Assembly: GCF_011045035.1 (NCBI RefSeq)
Contig: NZ_JAALAA010000002.1
Span: forward strand, 62,001-126,000
Direction of reading: 5' to 3'
From: Nocardioides turkmenicus
Lineage (GTDB): Bacteria > Actinomycetota > Actinomycetes > Propionibacteriales > Nocardioidaceae
Length of the DNA: 64,000 nucleotides
In this document: positions 61,694-64,000 of the stretch, one piece after another
Position numbering within the stretch: the first letter of the stretch is position 1
Layout: each line of letters opens with the position of its first letter
Position numbers and translations under genes: made by a program
The notes under the pieces: generated by a model
The model's database searches: none
What the model was told of the DNA's origin: nothing
What the model saw: only the letters and a program-made list of their open reading frames with translations

Positions 61694-61717
61694 ACGTCAG
61701 GGCGCAACCCCTGACGT
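61694..61717. promoter_or_regulatory. Inverted repeat in the ACP operon / pseH-like divergent promoter
   Basis: ACGTCAGG-N8-CCTGACGT is a perfect 8-bp inverted repeat with 16-bp centre spacing. It lies in the middle of a 52-bp divergent gap, 17 bp from the ACP start and 13 bp from the acetyltransferase start. It could be one operator controlling both operons. No regulator gene is adjacent, so the protein is unknown. Confidence 0.5.
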
Positions 61718-61729
61718 CTGAGGAGACCG

Positions 61730-62266
61730 ATGTTACGACGGGCGACCGACGCCGACCTGCCGAGCATGCTGGCGTGGCGCAACCAGGAGGCGAACCGGTC
61801 GGTGAGCATCCACCAGCACGTGATCACCGCCGAGGAGCACGCGGCCTGGTGGTCGCGGGTCAGCCAGGACCCGACCCGGCGGGTGCTCATGTTCGAGTAC
61901 GCCGCCCGCCCGCTCGGCGTGGTGACCTTCTTCGACCACGATCCCGTCGCCCGGTCGGCGTCCTGGGGGTTCTACCTCGACCACGACGGCACCGCCGCCG
62001 ACGGCACCGCGCTGATCGCATGGGCCAAGGTGATGCGGGAGGCCGTGGCGTACGCCTTCGCTCCGGAGCCCGACGGCCTCGACGTCGACCTGCTCGAAGG
62101 CGAGGTGCTCCCCCACAACGAGGCGGTACGCACCATGAACCGCCGCCTCGGGTTCACCGAGGGCGAGCCTTACGAGCAGACCGTCGGCGACACCTCCGTG
62201 ACCGCCATCCCGGTCCGGCTGCACCGCGACGACCGACCCACTCGACGTTCTGGCAAGGAGCAGTGA
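61730..62266 (+). CDS. GNAT acetyltransferase, PseH-like
   Basis: 178 residues, GAGGAG before the ATG. The GNAT fold is visible (LRRATDADLPSMLAWRNQEA, ARSASWGFYLDHDG, HNEAVRTMNRRLGFTEGEPY). The start LAWRN...R and the neighbouring PseI and PseG genes indicate the PseH type, which N-acylates UDP-4-amino-4,6-dideoxy-AltNAc in pseudaminic acid synthesis. Its TGA overlaps the PseI ATG. The usual donor is acetyl-CoA; given the divergent ACP operon another acyl donor is conceivable. Confidence 0.78.
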   Translation: MLRRATDADLPSMLAWRNQEANRSVSIHQHVITAEEHAAWWSRVSQDPTRRVLMFEYAARPLGVVTFFDHDPVARSASWGFYLDHDGTAADGTALIAWAKVMREAVAYAFAPEPDGLDVDLLEGEVLPHNEAVRTMNRRLGFTEGEPYEQTVGDTSVTAIPVRLHRDDRPTRRSGKEQ

Positions 62267-63321
62267 TGACCCACCACGAGATCGCCGTGGGAGACCGGCT
62301 GATCGGTCCCGGCCACGAGCCGTTCGTGATCGCGGAGATGTCCGGCAACCACGGGGGCGACCTGGAGCGGGCGCTCGACATCGTCCGCGCCGCGGGCGAG
62401 GCCGGCGCGCACGCGCTGAAGATCCAGACCTACACCGCCGACACCATCACCCTGGACGTCGACACCCCCGCCTTCCGGCTCTCGGCCGACCACCCGCTGT
62501 GGCCCAACCGCCGCCTCCACGAGCTCTACGAGGAGGCGCACACGCCGTGGGAGTGGCACGAGCCGATCTTCGCGCTGGCTTCGGAGCTGGGCATGGTCCC
62601 GTTCTCTGCCGCCTTCGACCCGACCGCGGTCGACTTCCTCGTCGGGCTGGGGGTCCCGATGCTGAAGTCGGCCTCCTCCGAGATCACCGACCTGCCGCTG
62701 GTCCGGGCGATCGCCGGGACCGGGCTGCCGACGATCATCTCCACCGGCACGGCGACGCTCGCCGAGATCGACGCAGCGGTGCGCACCGCGCGGGCGACGG
62801 GCAACGAGGACCTCGTCGTGCTGGCCTGCACCGCGTCCTACCCCGCTCCCCCGGAGGCCTCCAACCTCCGCGGGATCCCGGTGCTGCGCGACGGCCTCGA
62901 CGTCGCGGTCGGCCTCTCCGACCACACCCTCGGTATCGGCGCCTCGGTCGCGGCCGTCGCCCTGGGCGCCTGCGTGATCGAGAAGCACATCACGCTCTCC
63001 CGCGCGGACGGTGCCGTCGACTCCGACTTCTCCCTGGAGCCGGACGAGTTCGCCTCGCTGGTCAGCGAGACGAAGATCGCGTGGCAGGCGCTCGGCGAGG
63101 CCCGGATCGGCCCGAAGTCGGCCGAGCGCGAGGGCCTGCGGTTCCGTCGCTCGCTGTTCGTCACCCGCGACGTACGTGCCGGGGAGAAGGTCGGACCGGA
63201 CAACGTACGCTCCGTCCGCCCTGCCGACGGGCTGCCGCCGGCCGACGTCGACATCGTCTTCGGCCGCACCTTCACCCAGGACGTACCGGCCGGGACGCCG
63301 CTCAGCTGGGATCTGGTCTAG
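62266..63321 (+). CDS. pseI: Pseudaminic acid synthase (NeuB family)
   Basis: 351 residues, AAGGAG upstream and TGATG coupling to the GNAT gene. The NeuB-family barrel motifs are FVIAEMSGNHGGDLERALDI, HALKIQTYTADTITLDVD, KSASSEITDLPLVRAIAGTG, STGTATLAEID and EKHITLSRADGAVDSDFSLE. A C-terminal SAF (antifreeze-like) domain includes RRSLFVTRDVRAGEKVGPDN. It condenses a 6-deoxy-diacetamido-altrose with phosphoenolpyruvate to a nonulosonic acid. IAEMSGNHG and KIQTYTADT favour PseI over NeuB/LegI. It overlaps the convergent PseG stop by 4 bp (CTAG). Confidence 0.88.
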   Translation: MTHHEIAVGDRLIGPGHEPFVIAEMSGNHGGDLERALDIVRAAGEAGAHALKIQTYTADTITLDVDTPAFRLSADHPLWPNRRLHELYEEAHTPWEWHEPIFALASELGMVPFSAAFDPTAVDFLVGLGVPMLKSASSEITDLPLVRAIAGTGLPTIISTGTATLAEIDAAVRTARATGNEDLVVLACTASYPAPPEASNLRGIPVLRDGLDVAVGLSDHTLGIGASVAAVALGACVIEKHITLSRADGAVDSDFSLEPDEFASLVSETKIAWQALGEARIGPKSAEREGLRFRRSLFVTRDVRAGEKVGPDNVRSVRPADGLPPADVDIVFGRTFTQDVPAGTPLSWDLV

Positions 63322-64000
63322 ACCCGATCAAGCTCGAGGGCCAGGAGCGCGTCGGCGACGCGGGCCGGGCCCCGGCCGTCGACCGTGGCCCAGCAGGCGG
63401 CGCGCAGCCGCTCCCGCAGACGTACGTCACCCAGGAGCGCAGCCAGCTGGGCCAGGGCATCCTCGGGATCGGCGTCGAGCTCAGCCAGGGTCGCGATTCC
63501 GACGGCCAGCCCGTCCTCGTCCATCCGGACGTACGCGTCCTGCTGGTTGTCGGCGACACAGACGAACCCGACCGCCGCGCCGAGGCAGAAGAGCTCCCAG
63601 GCGGATGTCCCCGCGGCGCTGAGCACCACGTCGGCGTCGGCGACGAGCTCGGCAAGGGTGTCGGTCGGCCCGATCATGTCGATGACCTGCCCCGGGGCCG
63701 GTGCGACGGCGGAGACCGACTCGGCCAGCTCCGGGGTGGCCACGATGACGGTCAGCTCCACGGGGACCCCGGTCTCCGCGACCAGGCGGGCGACCCGCGG
63801 GGACACCCCGAAGGCGTCCGTGCCACCGAAGAACGCCAGCACCCGCAGCGGCGTGTGCTCCTCGCGGGCGGTCTTGGGCGCGCTCGGCCGCTGCCGGACG
63901 ATGTCGCGTCGCTGCTGGGCGTAGGTGAGCCCGCCGAGATGCTGGGACCCCGCGGCGAGCTCCCAGGCGGAGGTCTCAGCGCCGAGGTTCTGGTCGAGGT
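63318..64000 (-). CDS. PseG-like UDP-sugar hydrolase, 5' end outside window
   Basis: The frame is open to the window edge; only the C-terminal ~226 residues are present. DQNLGAETSAWELAAGSQHL at the edge, then VLAFFGGTDAFGVS and VVLSAAGTSAWELFCLGAAV, are GT-B-like motifs of PseG (UDP-2,4-diacetamido-2,4,6-trideoxy-beta-L-altropyranose hydrolase) and related CMP-sugar enzymes. It would release the free sugar used by PseI. It is convergent with pseI. The early genes pseB, pseC and pseF are not in the window. Confidence 0.82.
   Translation of the reverse strand, partial: LDQNLGAETSAWELAAGSQHLGGLTYAQQRRDIVRQRPSAPKTAREEHTPLRVLAFFGGTDAFGVSPRVARLVAETGVPVELTVIVATPELAESVSAVAPAPGQVIDMIGPTDTLAELVADADVVLSAAGTSAWELFCLGAAVGFVCVADNQQDAYVRMDEDGLAVGIATLAELDADPEDALAQLAALLGDVRLRERLRAACWATVDGRGPARVADALLALELDRV

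Noticed and set aside
1..64000. tRNA, rRNA or riboswitch genes
   Set aside because: I scanned intergenic regions by eye for T-loop/acceptor patterns and known riboswitch cores and saw none; a covariance-model search would settle it.

Overview
The window is high-GC DNA with tight gene packing, many ATGA/GTGA/TGATG stop-start overlaps and frequent GTG starts. Gene content points to a Gram-positive actinobacterium: lsr2, clpC with a ClgR-type site, disA, an ECF41 sigma factor, type III pantothenate kinase and wall-polymer genes. The general look, including a recurring CTGGTCGAGCC/GTGTCGAGACCAAC intergenic repeat, suggests Nocardioidaceae (Nocardioides-like). That is my inference; no ribosomal marker is present. 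I saw no rRNA, tRNA or CRISPR array.

Layout. 1-3153: assimilatory nitrate reductase with a downstream FAD/NAD(P)H reductase cut by the window edge. 3382-6671: an ABC exporter with a TetR regulator and a DUF418-type membrane protein. 6746-18929: mixed metabolic and regulatory genes (two MFS transporters, sugar-phosphate isomerase, Ppx/GppA, a UDG-like protein, an ECF41 sigma factor facing a nonsense-mutated FMN reductase, VOC protein, methyltransferase, LysR/SDR pair, secreted M15 peptidase). 18932-28532: an NADH-dependent ferredoxin-reductase-like enzyme with a LacI regulator, then genome maintenance (radA, disA, mutY) and clpC. 28691-29335: a truncated glycosyltransferase and a degraded antisense remnant. 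29400-35451: lsr2 and a cofactor operon running DUF2520 protein-panC-panD-nadB-nadC-coaX (CoA and NAD synthesis).

35749-64000 is a cell-surface glycopolymer locus. It holds a fused CDP-ribitol synthase (TarIJ/Bcs1-like), an acyltransferase, a two-domain methyltransferase, a TarM-like GT4, a pyruvyltransferase/GT8-like fusion and a GT2/TagF-like polymerase. The TagF-like gene is last in a coupled operon ACP - AMP ligase - 3-oxoacyl reductase-like SDR - phosphopantetheinyl transferase. That operon is divergent from a PseH-like acetyltransferase and PseI, with PseG convergent at the right edge. Together this looks like a teichoic/teichulosonic acid locus with its own ACP-based acyl supply. An insertion-like block at about 44.3-55.4 kb interrupts it: a broken phosphotransferase, an Rhs fragment, a HEAT/LRV-like immunity candidate and a 3094-residue Rhs/WapA-type polymorphic toxin with a Hint domain.

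Three signals in the non-coding DNA stand out. First, a 71-bp palindromic element occurs in two copies, one read in frame inside the FAD reductase gene. Second, three intergenic arrays have a 21-bp period with units that flip orientation; they fill 3' gaps next to an ABC permease, disA and mutY/clpC. Third, a 34-bp perfect palindrome lies between two convergent wall genes.
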